In this document: one piece after another, positions 25,145-38,010 of the stretch
How the letters are laid out: the number at the start of each line of letters is the position of its first letter
Numbering within the stretch: the stretch's first letter is position 1
Source: Numida meleagris
Taxonomy: Eukaryota; Chordata; Aves; Galliformes; Numididae
Length of the DNA: 64,000 bases
Direction: 5' to 3'
Assembly (NCBI RefSeq): GCF_002078875.1
Contig: NC_034415.1
Location: forward strand, 19,931,975 to 19,995,974
Position numbers and translations under genes: made by a program
The notes under the pieces: model-generated
Told to the model about the DNA's origin: nothing
The model's database searches: none
The model's input: the letters and a program-made list of their open reading frames with translations, nothing else

Positions 25145-25230
25145 GATTAGAAGCCACCTTTGGAGGTCACCTAGCCCAGCCCCTGCTCTCACCAGGGCCA
25201 GCTGGGGCAGTGACAAGCCTCGCTGCCAAC
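25145..25230 (-). repeat. Decayed CR1 3' tail, reverse orientation
   Basis: The plus strand reads TTAGAAGCCACCTTTGGAGG then TCACCTAGCCCAGCCCCTGC then CAGGGCCAGCTGGGGCAG. This parallels the reverse complement of the CR1 3' UTR ('ttggaagagacctctggaggtcatctagtccagccccctgctcaaagcagggccagctagagcag' as remembered) over about 65 bases. It is therefore the minus-strand 3' UTR of an older CR1 copy. The terminal octamers expected at the left edge are not recognisable, and the coding part to the right has faded or was never present. Confidence 0.65.
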
Positions 25231-26106
25231 TGCATGGTGCATGCAGCCTTATCTACTCAACATCAGTGTCTCTTCTTACATCTCACACCGAGGAAGCTGC
25301 GAGGGCATCCTCTGCTTTCAGAGGGACCCAGGAGCCAGTCCCCGGTTTGTACTGGCACCTGCCCCGTGCTCTTGAGAGATGTCAGACTGCAGGCAAGAAA
25401 CGGATTTTGGTGACTGCATAAACAAATACATTAATACCTGATTTCTTAAGCATTTCTGCTGATCTGTGGTGCTCTAGAAACAAGCTTGGGATGTCAAGTC
25501 AGGGCTGATTACTCTGACACACGCAGGATTGTAGATGAAGCAATCCCATTTGAGTCTTTGGCATTCACATGTATTGCTTCACATGGCTCTGCTGAAGAAA
25601 GGACCAGCCAGCTTTGGGCAGAATGCATTTTTCTTAAACTTCAGATTTATTTAGGCGTAGGGTGGTGATTTTTTTGAATTAACAAAGCAGAACACTGACA
25701 ACGCTGCGGTTCAGCTTGTCTCGCACACCTCTCTTCCTTACGGGCAGTCAGTGGGAAATGTGACTGCAGAATTCTGCAAATGGGCATTGCTAGGGGAATA
25801 TGTATGAGTGTGGTGCAAAGGAAGGAAAGGAGAATTCAAAGACAAATATTCAGTACGATGATAAATCAGAGGTCTACGTATTATAATTAGGAGAACCACG
25901 TCCAGATTTTTCATGGGGCGTTAATTTCTTCATAATCTAAAATAGTTGAATCCAATGATTTATTTTTTATTTTCTCCCCTAAGGCGAATGGAAGGGGCTG
26001 GCTAGCTTGGTGCCCCCGTCCTTTATTCTCCTGCAGTCTATTTATAGTCTCTGTGGAGAGCAAGGAGGAAGGGAGGCCTTAGAGAAACGCTGGGGCTTAT
26101 CTGTGT
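25231..26106. other. Unique non-coding sequence, no gene recognised
   Basis: No gene is seen. The right half (about 25680-26050) is AT-richer and contains AATGATTTATTTTTTATTTT and ATTATAATTAGG-type words. It may be the left shoulder of the conserved-looking block that follows. Confidence 0.55.
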
Positions 26107-26545
26107 TTGTTTTGCATTTCAAGCCCTGGCCTTAACCCCTTTCTTGCTCAGCTGCGCCGGGAGTTCCCGAAGTCTTTTAGCTTTGGCAAACAAACCAGCA
26201 CATCTCTTGCTGCCTGTCCTATAAATAAAAGATGTGCGTTGTTAACTCGGCATTATTACAGAGTGGCAGCCCTTAATATTCATGCGGCTGTCACCTGTGG
26301 TGGGTGACGGCCCGGGTCCCGTGCCGTGACAGCGGGTGCGTGCAGCGCGCACCGAGCTCCCACGCGGGCTGAGGCTTTCATGGTCACGTGCTGAGAGATA
26401 AATGGAATCGCCAGAGGGTTACTAATATGCTGTAAAAGAAGAAATATTCTCTCTCCCAAAAGGACGTGGAAAAAAATTAGAGCAATTACACTTGTATCAT
26501 AAACTCCGGCACCGAGGGGAGCGGGGCGTGCGGTGGGAGGAACGG
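26107..26545. promoter_or_regulatory. Candidate conserved non-coding element
   Basis: A compact block mixes AT-rich words with a CpG-bearing core (about 26300-26365, several CGCG/GCGC words). It contains TATAAATA at 26220-26227, an E-box CACCTG at 26292-26297, an E-box CACGTG at 26385-26390, TTAATATTCATG near 26272 and TTAGAGCAATTACA near 26477. The texture is that of vertebrate developmental enhancers. The CpG stretch is too short for a CpG island, and I see no exon following the TATA-like word, so I do not call a promoter. No alignment was run. Confidence 0.3.
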
Positions 26546-27882
26546 AACGCAGAGATCCTGGTGTAAGAAGTAGCTGGGCGTGAACTGGGATAGGAGGAAA
26601 CAGTTGTTGGTGCTTTTCCTTAGCGTGCTTACTTGCAAATGCAGGGCTGAGAGGGGTCATGTCCCATCGTTGCTATGGCATAGGTCGTGTCAGTGCTGCT
26701 TCCTCTGACGCCGTGCAGAGCTGATCCCGCACAGCTCGATCTGTGTGCACGGACAGAGGTAATGGTGGCTGTGTTTGGTGGGCGCCAGCTGAATTGTACC
26801 TGTGAAGTGAAGTTCTCTCTGCTGCAGCCTCTGCCATGGTGTAACTGGAGATGCTTCGCTTGCAAATGCCTGTGAAGTCACTCTGTTTTCCATCTGTAAG
26901 TAATGTTCTGGAGTTTAATACAATTTATCTTCACTCAAATTGCAGAAGATGTCAACACTAAAACATTTGTTACAGACATCATAAACTCGAGGCATTGGCA
27001 GGCAGTGCTGAGCAGAGCCCAAGCAGTGGCAGAGGATACATATTTTTAAACCATCTGGTATGCAAACATGATTGGATCAGAAATAAACACACTGCAGCAA
27101 ACGTGGCCGCTGTTTGTCAGGTGCCCTTTGGGCCATCAGGAGAGAACCAGTGCTGCACGGAGTTCAGCTTCTGGGCCTCATTCCCTTGCATGGCCTTCAG
27201 CAGAGACATCTCTGCAGACAGCTGTTCCTGAAATAAATGTTGCAGAGTCTCTTGAATGTTCCCCTTTCCATCCCTGTGGGTTTCTGGCTTGTTCCTGACC
27301 GCTCGGGCTGTGCAGTTACTGCAGCCCACAGCCAGCATGAGGAGGGGAATGCTGAGCACTTCTCAGGCGGCCCCTGGAGTGTGGTGGGAGCGGGCAATCC
27401 GGAGGGCTGTGTGCATGCACACTCTGCTTCCCGTTGCTCAGAATGGCCCTGGAGCACAGTGCCGGCAGCTCCTGGGGCTAGCAAGCCAGACACCACGGGA
27501 ACCCAATGCAGTAGCGAGGGGTTGTCCTACGGCATCTCCCTGTCACCAAACACGCATAAACCGTGTGTCTGTGGCAGGGTTTTGAGCCAACCTCCCCACT
27601 CCTGCACAGCTGTATGAAGAATTCTCAGCACCCCCATGTTACCTTTTGCTTCAGCTTTACAAATGAGGTACTTTCCAGATTAATGCTGTCTTTCTGAGAA
27701 CAGACTTAACTGGGTTGCTCTAGATCTTGTTGTCTTGGAGGATGAATAATGCACAGGTGGTAGCAATATGAGTCACTTGCTCCTTTAAAAGCAGCTGATA
27801 GTATGTTATCATTAGGCAAACAATCAAGATGCTGTGGATGAGAGTTTTACCAGAATTGGGTGTATTTAAATGAGACTTTTCC
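26546..27882. other. Unique non-coding sequence, no gene recognised
   Basis: A moderately GC-rich stretch in which many short open frames overlap on both strands (26629-26893, 27117-27617). None resembles a known protein and none is bounded by convincing splice signals. Confidence 0.6.
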
Positions 27883-27898
27883 TGGCGCCCTCTGCATC
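27883..27898 (-). promoter_or_regulatory. Partial CTCF-like motif
   Basis: The plus strand has TGGCGCCCTCTGCATC. Its reverse complement contains GCAGAGGGCGCCA, which agrees with the core of the vertebrate CTCF consensus, but the upstream CCA half of the motif is missing. If bound, the motif orientation would be minus. A single partial match in 64 kb may be chance. Confidence 0.3.
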
Positions 27899-30800
27899 AA
27901 GGGGACAGGGAACTGAGCAAGCGGGGAGTGGGCTTCCCTCCTGCACGCACACACAGCAGCACGCAGCACCTGGGTTTGCTTATGCCTGCTTGGCACTCCT
28001 GGGTACCGTTTTCCTTCCTCCCCTCAGAAAGGCATTGTTATCACAGAGATCTCTAGTTCGGAGTTTAAATAAGCCAGAGCTGAAGTACAGAACTGTTTTT
28101 AGGTGATTTTAAGATATTCTGACGCATTTACCAAACTGGCTTCAAACCAGCTAGAACATGTGTAAACAGTTAATATATTGCTGAGACGGAGAATTTTTTC
28201 TTTCTTACAGTATAGGCTTCCAAGTGCTTTTCTTGGCAACACAAGCACTAAATACAAGGAAAATACAAACGTGAGTAACGGTGACACCCGACCCAGTGTC
28301 AGTCTGTGAGCATCCTCTGGATGCATGCTCTCACCGCAGTGCCTTCTTCAGTCACATTTCCTATTCAGCCACACGTTTAAAAAAAAAAAAAGTGAAAACA
28401 AAACCGCAATGCACAGCCTTGCTTTCTAATGGTATATTGCTTAATAATTTAAGGGCAGTGATAGCCTAAAAATTGCTGTCTCAGCAGCTTCGCATAACCT
28501 ACATTAGACAGAGGGTGAATATCGTATTTATTACGCACTCAAGATGCCTGACTTGATCAAGATGCACTCTTCTGTGCATTTGGCACTATATCACTTACAA
28601 GAGCTCAGCTCCATGTGTCACTAGCAAAGCCATCCGTAATCAATTTCAGGGGCTGGTGTTGATGGTCTCTGCTCCCCACCTTGCCATTCACGGGACCTTG
28701 TGGAAGTGCAGCCTGTGGGGTGCCCTGTGGGGGGACAGGAGCCAGCCAGTCCCTGCAGGGTCCCCATGGCACCCGTGGGACCAGCAGAGGTGCTGCTTGC
28801 GGACCACATCACTGCTTTTTTGGTGGGATGCTTTCAGAAATTGTTGTTTTCTGTGTCTCTAGGTGTGATGTCAGCACAGGGTGCAGAAGTCACGGGGGCA
28901 GCTCACGAGAAAAGGGAATTCAGAATTCAAGGGATTTTCAATTCAAACGATAATATATCTTATTTTCTTACACTGCCAAGATTTTTTCACAGTACTAAAC
29001 CAGAAAGATACATTCATCTCTTGAGAGTGTAGATGCTTCACAGGGCCTGCTATTGACTGTGGCAGAGAAGGGATGTGATTTCAGAGCTTAGAATATCTGT
29101 TGAGAGTGCTGATTTCCTCAGGAGATTATGGTACTTCCATAAATGTGGTGGGGAATATTGTGGTAACTGCAGTGACAAAAAAAAAAATAATAATCTGTGC
29201 TCTTCCTCATACTGGTTTCTTCTTGCAGGCTGTATGACTTTAGCTAGATTTTGTTTCTCAGCTGACAGCAGTCCTGCAATCTCCAGCTCAGCTGGAGTTA
29301 CCTGTGAGGATTCCTCTTGATTTTCTCAAAGCATCCCAGGTCCTCTGGATTTTGGCATTACTGTGAGATGTTTGCCACCTATTCCTCTGAGCTCTGTATT
29401 ATGCTCCCGGCCGAGCTGCAGGACTGCTCCCCTTCTGAGGGCTGGCTGCTGAGACAGGTGTGCCTGCTTTGGCCAGGGCCCTGCTTTTCACCACAAATTG
29501 AACTGCGTTCAGGAGGAAACGTTCCATCTTGACCATTCTGTGCTGTATGTCGATGCGGATGGCCGAGAGCTGGCCGCTACCATGCAGCTGCAGCACGCTG
29601 CCGTCCTGTCACCCGCCCCAGTAAATCAGCCATGCTGGTGCTTGCCCAGTTGCTCTCTTGTTCAGTATATAACTGTCTTCACCGAGGAAAACTCATTCGT
29701 GAAATGTGGCATTGGTCAGCTGAATTTGCAGAACCAGAGATCAGCTAAATGTCACCGTGTCATGATAGCTCACGTTCCCTTATAATGTGGCAGTGGTGAC
29801 AGGGTTATTAATGAGTGCGGGTACCTGTTCTGGATGCTTTATGGGAGCACCGCGAGCACAAATGGCAGCAAAGGGATTTGTTTGTGGCTTGAGTGACTTC
29901 ATGGGCTAACAAACGTTACGAGCTGCCACACTAGCAAGGACACAATTAATTCTGGTAATGCAGTACAGTTAATTTGGTATGCATCTCTGATGTTTTCAGT
30001 GAGCTTTGCGTGCGGATCCAGCAGACCGTACAAAAAGTTTCTCTTTAGCCCTCAAATCTGCCTCATCTATTTTAACGTGATCCTGAAGGGACCTGACAGG
30101 GGCCCTTTATGTGAAACAGAGCTGCTGCTTGGAGTCAGAGGCACTCTGCTCTCCCGAGGGCCATGCAGGCTTGGCGGTCTGTAAGTAAGGCTCCAGCCTC
30201 TGCCCTGCTGCCTCTGGGTCAGCTCCTGAGTCCGCCAGGCACGGCATGGTCACCCATATGTGGCAAAGTGGTCACTCACAGGTGACAGCCTGCAGCTGGA
30301 TTCCAGGAGCTCTGCCTGCTGGCTTCTGCTGATCATTCTGATGGAAATGAAAGCGCGCTTCAACCCTTCCGTTCAAGACTTTCTCAAGGTACTTCTAGAG
30401 CACTAATTTTAAAATTCAAGTGCGTGACGCAAGAATCCAGCTTTACGAGGTCTTGTCTGTGTTGGAAAATTGTGCTTTTTTGTTTTCTTTTCTAATTTAA
30501 TTGATAATAAGGAAACAGCAACGCGCAGAGTAACAGATTTTTAATTACTATGTTTCCTGGCCACCCTCTGTGTCTTCTGTTTTCCACTTAGGTTGGTGAA
30601 AGTCACATTTGTTGGCAAACTTGGTAATAACAAGAGCAAAGAAACAATGAACTCTTTGTTTAGGAGCTCACTTGAGTGTGGAGAGGAAAAACTCCTCTTA
30701 AAAAAAAAAAAAAGGCAGGGAAGGGGCAGTAACATAAATGGTGCTATTAAGCCATAATATTGGGACCCTCGGTTTGTTCTTAATAGAGGAAAATTAGCAA

Positions 30801-33800
30801 TGCAAATATTTCTAGTCACCAATTATCTGTGATATAAATAGGTCGGAAATTTGCACTGCTAATACCAACCGTGTTGAAACCTTTTCTTAGCAGTTCATCA
30901 GCAGAGAGATTTGGGGCATTTTTTTTCTGATTTGTATTCCTGTGGCTTGTTAAAGACTTCAAGAGGGGGAGGAGAATGGGAGTAGGAGAAAAACAGGTTT
31001 AATGGGCTGCAAGGAGTGAAACTCTTTTCTGTTACTTCTACTGTAAACAAAACGATCAGCTGAAGCCTGACTTTGTTGGAGGAAGAGAAAAAAAGTAAAT
31101 AGCAGTGATTCTCCTGTGCTGCTGCTCGCCCTCGCTTCTGCTTTATGTGCCTTCCTTACAGGGTTTCATCTGTTAAATACAAAGAGGTGACAGCTCTCTC
31201 CAGCCAGTATTTCTGTAGAAAATAGCATTAATCTGTGGCTGTGAGCAAGAGAGGAGGGAAGACTGGGGTGCCTGGCTGGTGGGTGCTGTGTGTGCATTGG
31301 TCACCTCAGCGCTTCCCTGGGGGGAGGGGGGTCTTGATGGCTTATTAAAGCACCATAATAGCTTAGAAGTTGCTTTTAGCCAGTGCATTTTATGGAATGA
31401 AATCTCTTGGTCAGAGACCAGAAGTTTTTGTTCAAACCAAATACAAGCGCAGACACACAGAGAAGATGTGGCTGCTTTCCTGCCTACCATTTAATTTTTA
31501 ATTATATGAACGGAGTGGCTGTGGGTTGCATGTTTTGCTCCAGTTGGCTTTGTCACAGTGCATCCCTACTGAAAAGCAGTAGCTTTTCTGATGCAAAAAA
31601 TCTATGAGTTAACTCTATATGGTAGTACTGATGGAAATTTTTTTTTTAATATAGATTTGGCATTAGCATTAATGTGGTGCAGTAGCTCAGGTTGTGGAAT
31701 AGCTGTGCCATCCTACTCAGATAGGAAAGGTACTCAGCCTGGGATAACTCTTTGGAGCAGCTATAAGCTTAGGATTTAAAAACAAAAGGGAGAAGGTGAA
31801 GGAACTTTTAGACTTGTGTTCACCATTTTCTCCTGAAGGATCTGAGCCATTGGGTCACCCATGGGAGGAGATAAGCCCCAGTCTTCTGCTGGGAGCTCTG
31901 CTGTCTCAGCAGGATCCACTAAGGCATAGTGGTAGGCACAGCTGCCCAAATAAGCTAGGAGGAAGGCCTGGAGAATGGCTGCAGAGGTCTTTCATGTGCT
32001 TCTTCTCCCCCAGAGGCTCCTGGCACGTTGACAGAGCAGTACGTGTGCTGTACCTGCATAACCACATAGAGCTGTGAGGTGGGGTGTCATCCATCACACT
32101 GCTGCCACTGTGGGAACCTTGCTTTGTTGGAGGTCTGTGAAGGGCCGCTATGAGGACTGGGGCCTGAAGGCAGGAAACTTGGTTCTTCCTCCTTATTGCG
32201 CTCCAGCAACGAGGCCAGCTGCCTCGCTGTTGAACAAACTGCTGTAACCCCGTTGGGGGTTGCTCTGTGAGCAGTGACTGTGTTTGCAAAGGAAGCGTTC
32301 CGGGTGAGGGGTTGGCTTCGCTGACGCAGGTTGCCAGGCCAGGGTTCAAACATGCGTGTTGCTCTGTATGAGCGGAGGTTTCTTTGCAAGGGCAGGTGGT
32401 GCTGTTCCCTTGGCGATTCTTAGCCCAGTGGCTTCTGTGCAATTAACAGCAATGCTTGCAGAAATTTGTCAGTGGAGGTGGCGTTGGAAAGTTCACAAGC
32501 AACGTGGTGTGTGATCACATTGCTGTGCTGCACACAGCAGTAGTGTTTGCAAGGGCTGTCTGGCTCCTGCGTGCACCAAGGATGGTGCTGCAGCACCACA
32601 TCGCTTGGCATGGCCCTGTGGGTGCAGGCGTGTGTGGAGCAGGGCAAAGCACGGTGCTCCTTCTGATGGTCATTAGCACCGTTGATTGTCTGCAGCAATC
32701 ATTAAACATGGCTCTTGCTGTTCCCTGTTCTCAGCCTGCTCATGTTGAGAGCTCAGCCATGCCCACGGCTGCACTTAGCTCAGTGACCAGCACCAAGCAT
32801 GTGCAAGGCAGAGGAATTTCTCCTGACTTTTCCTCCCCACCTCCCAGCATCAGCTTATGCCTCAAACCTTCCAGCGGAGGTTGGACGTGAGGAGCTGTGC
32901 TGAGAGGGTCCTAAGAAGCTCAGGTATTGTCCTGCCATCTCCCTCTGTGAATGCCAGGTGTGGTCTCTGTGCACTTGTGTCCCAGTGGACCTGGGATCCC
33001 CTGTACCTCAGGAGCACTTTATTTCTGTGATTCAGAAGGGAGTGTTGTCATCACCTGTCAGAAATGGGTTGGGAAGGCAGAAGGGAAGGCAGTGTGTCCC
33101 CGCATGCTTAACCCAGTGAGGAGCAGCAGCTCTCGAGGGAGAGCAATTCCTATTTAAAAGCTAATTCCTTTCAAATATCCTCAGAGATTTGCATGTCATT
33201 AGCCCCTCCACTCAAATCTAGTGAACCCCAACCACTGAGAAGTGGACCAGAGCGCTAATCCCTCCTGACAACAGGGATGACAGAAGTCCTTTCTCACACT
33301 CAGAGGTTGGCAAAAAGCACTAGCTGTTGCAACCCCATTGTGTTGCCAGGCAGGCTGGCCTTCCGTTGTGTGCTGTCCTGCGTATCCAGGGATGACCTGT
33401 GTTAAAACAAGGAAACATTTCTTGGATGCTTAAAGGAGAAATATTCTCCAAAGAGTGTTGCAAGAAAGGTGACAGCAGGAGCTGGGAAGCACGTGGCACT
33501 CAGGATGAGACGGCCTGTATGGCAGGGCTAGAGTCACTTGGGACAAGCAATAGGAACATGAAGAAAGAAACCAAGTGCTAATGCAGAAACAAACTTCTTG
33601 TGAAGTTCTGCAGCTCTTGTCCTTTCCATCCGTGATTCAGTGTGTGTTTGGGCTTTTTTCTCCCATCAGTAGATTTTCCTGTCTGTTTACACAGTGGGGT
33701 GCAGATGTCAGGTGGGTCATTGTACAGTGGTGGCAGTGTGGCTGGCTGATGGTATCATCCAACCGGTTGAGTGATGTACTTCTGCAGAACAAGGGTGACA

Positions 33801-36800
33801 CTGCTGTGGTAGTTCACTTTGTCTGAGGAGCTGAGGAAGCCTGGATATCCCCTGGGCAGGAGAGCTCGCTGTGCAAAGCGCTGCCAAGGCTGCTTGCTGT
33901 ACCCCATTGCATGGCAGCGTGGCGGCCTTCTGGAAGGGGCAGAAGTGAAGAAGGAATTTGCTAAGCCAAAGTGTGTGTTAGCTCACGTGCAGAATATTGA
34001 TAGCAGCATCTTTTTTCCAGCATGCTGAGCCAGTTGTCACTGTATGCCAGTTTCTGAATTTCACACGTTACTGTCTTTGCCTAGCAAGCTTAAACTCCTT
34101 ATCCTTCCCTTCAAGGCTTTCATGCTCACATCTCAGTGCTTTTGTCTATCTGTCATTGCTTCCTCCCATCTCTGTAATGCTGCCTTTGTTGTCTTCTTTC
34201 ACCCACAACTTCACCTGTTTCGTATCGCTCTCTGTGATTATGAGGCTGCAATACCCTGCCTGTGCTGCCATGGGTCCCCACTGGGGAAGGCCCACTGCGG
34301 GGCAGAGTGAGCGGCAGCGTATTTGGTTGCTGGCTCACACCGTGTTGGTAGAAGCACAAGATGGCCTGGCTTTGCGTTGAGTCAGAATGATGGCGTGCGC
34401 TCGTCCCTTAAAACAGAGGATGTTAGACGTCTCTTACAAAGGCCGTGCTTTTTGAATCACGAGATCTGAAAATTGGATGCTCCTATTTAAAATGAAATCT
34501 GAAATACCAGGGAAGTCCTAGATCAAAAATGTCCTACTCTCTTGCTAATATTTTAAAAAAGCAAGTGTTTGATCTGATTAATAAGCCTAATATTTGTATT
34601 AGATAAAAATACTTTAGAAAAAAAAAAAAAAGTAATGGGATTTTGTCTATGAAGACCTGCGGTATTACTGAGCCAATTCCAGGCAGTGTGGACTTATGGA
34701 AAATGATTTCATCCTTTGGCGCTGCAAGTTTAATTGATAAAGATAACTGTGCAGTAGTGACATACTGAATTTTGTAAGGCATTTGACTTGATGGATCAGA
34801 CTGAAATATGCAGCACTGAATGGTGGTTTGTCAAATTTGATCAGTGACCAGAAAGCAAAACTGGTTCTTGTTGGATGGTCACCAAACAGGGATGTTTCTA
34901 GTGGGACGCAGTGGGGACTGATGCTGCTAGACAACGCCTCTTTCAGCAACATGGGAGGCAAATCTAGTATTTGTGGAAGAGAAGTAAAAACAGGTGATTT
35001 GTGCAGAGCATGAGGGTTTTGCACAGCTTGACAAGCTCAGCTGTAGAAGCTAAGAGCTTTCCCAGAGCCATGCAAATGGTGCACGGTCTTTGAGTAGAGC
35101 AGTGCAGCTTCCCATGGCACAGAAGCTGCCCCTCCATGGCACACACAGCTGGGGATCCAGTGCCCAGCCGGCCCTTCAGCCTGGGGAAGTGGTGGCGTGG
35201 CCAAGGCAGGGGACACAGGGTCTGGGAGAATCCCCCATGCTGGTGTTGCTAAGTGCACGCAGGGCTCTCCTCCGTGTGCTAAGAGGAATGTTAAATTGGA
35301 GGTAGGAAAAGTGCAAACGTAATCTAATGTTGGAGAAAAATGTGATTTAATGGTAGACTGGAGGAGATCAATTTGCTTTCCTTATTAATATGAAGATGGG
35401 GAGGAATTTGATTATGGTGTATAAATAATTTCATGGGGAGAAGAAAGGCTTTTTAAGAGCTTCTTAATCAAGTGAAGAAACGTATCAGAAGGACTTAATA
35501 GCTGGAAATTTTAAATCATGGTGAATTCAAATGGAAACAAGGTGAGGGTTTCTAGCAGAGAAGATGGGCAGGTATTAGAGCAATCCACCACTGGAAGTGA
35601 CAAGTTCTCCATCTTCAGGTGACTTTAATGAAGCCTGGGTGATATTTGCAGTGATCTTGTAGGGCATAATTTTCTGTAGGAAAAGCTGGGGTGCTGTGAT
35701 GAAACAAGGCATCAGGCTGGTGGTCTCATGTTCCCTCAAGACCTTGAATTCTCTGAATATCTCTTGTATCTGTTCAAGATTTCTGCAACCCCTCTGCCTT
35801 CCCTGCTATGTTCTTTGTCTCTCGCGGGGGGGGTGCCTGGGGGTGCGATAGCAGAAGATGCGTGGAATAAATGCGGTGCAATAAAATACCCCTCACAGAA
35901 GCTGTCAGTCAGTCAGGATCTCACACTATTGCAGTGTTTACACCAGTTATCAGAAATGAAATGGGCAGGGATGAGAAGAGTGCTGTGCCAGTAATCTTGG
36001 CTGCTACTTCGGCTGAATGACAGATACAAATCCTCAACCCAAAAAAGGAAAAGCGAGTTCAACAAATAGCAGTAATCTGTCTGTGGATTCATTTTGCAGC
36101 TAATCAAAGTCGGATATAACAAGCTTGTAGCATCTGGCGGTCCATAAATGATACGATGAAGCCTTTAACTCTTTGACTTTCTAACAATGCTGCTATGATT
36201 TAAACAACTCTTCTTATGTTAAACACTGGAGAGTGGGAGGGAGGAAGGAAGGGAGAAGACTAGAGTTGAAGCACGTTGCATCATTTGAATACGGCTGTTG
36301 TCCCCTCATCCACGTGCGGTTCAATGAGGTGGAGCTCTGGTCTTTTGCAGGACCTGTCCTTTGTACAGGCACCAAAACCCTGTGTCCAGAGGCATCATAA
36401 GCACTCATTGCCTATGCGAAATTCACAGGTGCGGAAAATACCTTGGGTTTTCATCTGTAGGAAGTCAGCTTGTAACACAATTGTAAATATGGGAAGATGT
36501 GCAATTATATGAAGTATTGTAAGGCTTGTTGCTTTGTAGCTTTAAGAAAGAAAAAAACGTCTTTGACTGAAAGGATCACCTTTTCATATAATTCCTAACA
36601 ACTCCAAGGCAATCGTGTGAAAACCCAAGTCAAGTTGAGATTGGTTCTGTTCCTTCCAAGGAATTCTGCTGAGCAATTTGTAGGTGGGTTGCACGCAAGA
36701 TGTATGCCAGAGAATGGCAGAAGCACTGGGAGCTGTCTTTTCGTCGTTTCTTAATGCAGAAGTCTGAAAAGTACAACCTCTGAGGAGAAGTTACCCAGAA

Positions 36801-37650
36801 TAGAAACAATATTTTAAAGCTCAACAATGTTTTGCTTTAAACAGAAGTTTAAGGCTTTTGGTACACAGTATGGCTATGCAGATTTGCATCTAAGCTGATA
36901 GCAGGAGAGATTCAGGGGAATATACAGTGCTTGTTCTTATCCATTTTTGATTAATGCTCTTCTTCTGTTATCCCTGTTTATCTGTAATGGATGCAGACCC
37001 TCTCAATAAGGGTTTCCTGGGTGGTTTCTGCAGTTGCTTCTCTCCACTGTTCTTGCTGCTGAGCTCTTTTCAGATGAAGTTCTCTGAAATTGTGATGCTG
37101 TTTTAATGTGGCTCTTAATCTCAGCTTTGCCTTGTCCGTGTGTAGTCGTCAATCATTATTATAGCTTGTTATGTGTAAGGCCAAGCACATTACTGGTGCA
37201 TGGCACAAAATGAGAACGACTGCTGGAAAGATGAACTAATAGACTGGAGATGAGCTGGGGAACCTCAGAGGAGGGAGAAATGCGAAGGTCTTTCCTTCTT
37301 TGTATGATTGTGTTGGCTCCTTTCTTCTGAATGTCATGTCATTCTACATGAGGTTTGAGGACACATACTGTCTTTTCCCCATCTTTCCACCTGTTTTCAT
37401 TTTGTTCTGTATTTTATATTATGGCAAGCTGAGGTGGGAGAGACTTTGCACTGCATTTCTGCAGTCTTTTCAAATTCATCCCTGGTTTTGTATGTGTATA
37501 GCTCTGCCCCAGCATCTACGTGTGTGAGAACATGGGAGCTGCTCACTCAGGCTTTCCAGCTGCCCTTGCCCACCTGGGAGCATTGCTGGTGCAGCTGAGA
37601 GCTGTGCGCACCGTGTCTCAGGGGAGGAACGAGGACTCGCTCTTGTATGC
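27899..37650. other. Long unique non-coding stretch, no gene recognised
   Basis: No gene, RNA or clear interspersed repeat is recognised in nearly 10 kb. Simple runs of A occur at 28379-28391 (A13), 30700-30713 (A14) and 34618-34631 (A14). A G-rich run lies at 31319-31331 and a G8 near 35826. POU octamers ATGCAAAT at 30800-30807 and ATTTGCAT at 33187-33194 and 36882-36889 are present, about what chance allows. Open frames at 31906-32442 minus and 32456-32890 plus (178 and 144 codons) carry no recognisable domain. A pyrimidine-rich patch at about 34080-34220 slightly resembles an L2-type LINE but is too weak to call. Confidence 0.6.
36235..36259 (+). repeat. Polypurine tract, GGA-rich
   Basis: Twenty-five consecutive purines made of GGGA and GGAA units. 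It is a mirror-like simple sequence of the kind that can adopt triplex structure, but it is short and has no functional context visible here. Confidence 0.85.
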
Positions 37651-37659
37651 AGAGTGATT

Positions 37660-38010
37660 GGCAGCGAGCCTCATTCTTAGAAACTCCGTAGGAATGTCAC
37701 TTGAGTAGACGGAGATAAATATAGAGCTCCACTTCATTCAACTCTTGTCTAATGGAGTTTTTGCCTGTTATCCGAAGTTAGGGAGTGTATTCATTATCTA
37801 GTGCATAATGTGGTTGATTGTAGGCTTTAAAGGAGGCAACCGTGTTTATAAATCAACAAAAGTTGATCAGAATTAATAATGAAGTATCAGTAAAAATGGG
37901 TAATCAGCTATTAGGAATAATTTTAACAGCAACCTTTAGTCAGCTTCCCCTGAAACAAGGCATGTAATCTGCTGGTAATCATGATAAATGTCCTTAGAGA
38001 ATCCTTATGA
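37660..38010. promoter_or_regulatory. Candidate conserved non-coding element
   Basis: A 350-base AT-rich but non-repetitive block with closely packed words typical of developmental enhancers: TGATTGTAGG, TTTATAAATCAAC, AGTTGATCAGAATTAATAATGAAG, AATCAGCTATTAGGAATAATTTT and GGTAATCATGATAAATG. It has no long homopolymers, no repeat family and no open frame of note. The TAATCATGAT word near 37976 recurs in a second candidate block at 48011. Identification is by texture only. Confidence 0.3.

Noticed and set aside
27650..27680. Possible reverse MIR word 'tttacaaatgagg'
   Set aside because: The match is only 12-13 bases long and the flanks do not follow the MIR consensus.
34080..34220. Possible L2-type LINE fragment (pyrimidine-rich, 'ccttatccttcccttcaaggc')
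   Set aside because: The similarity may come from pyrimidine bias alone and no second block supports it.
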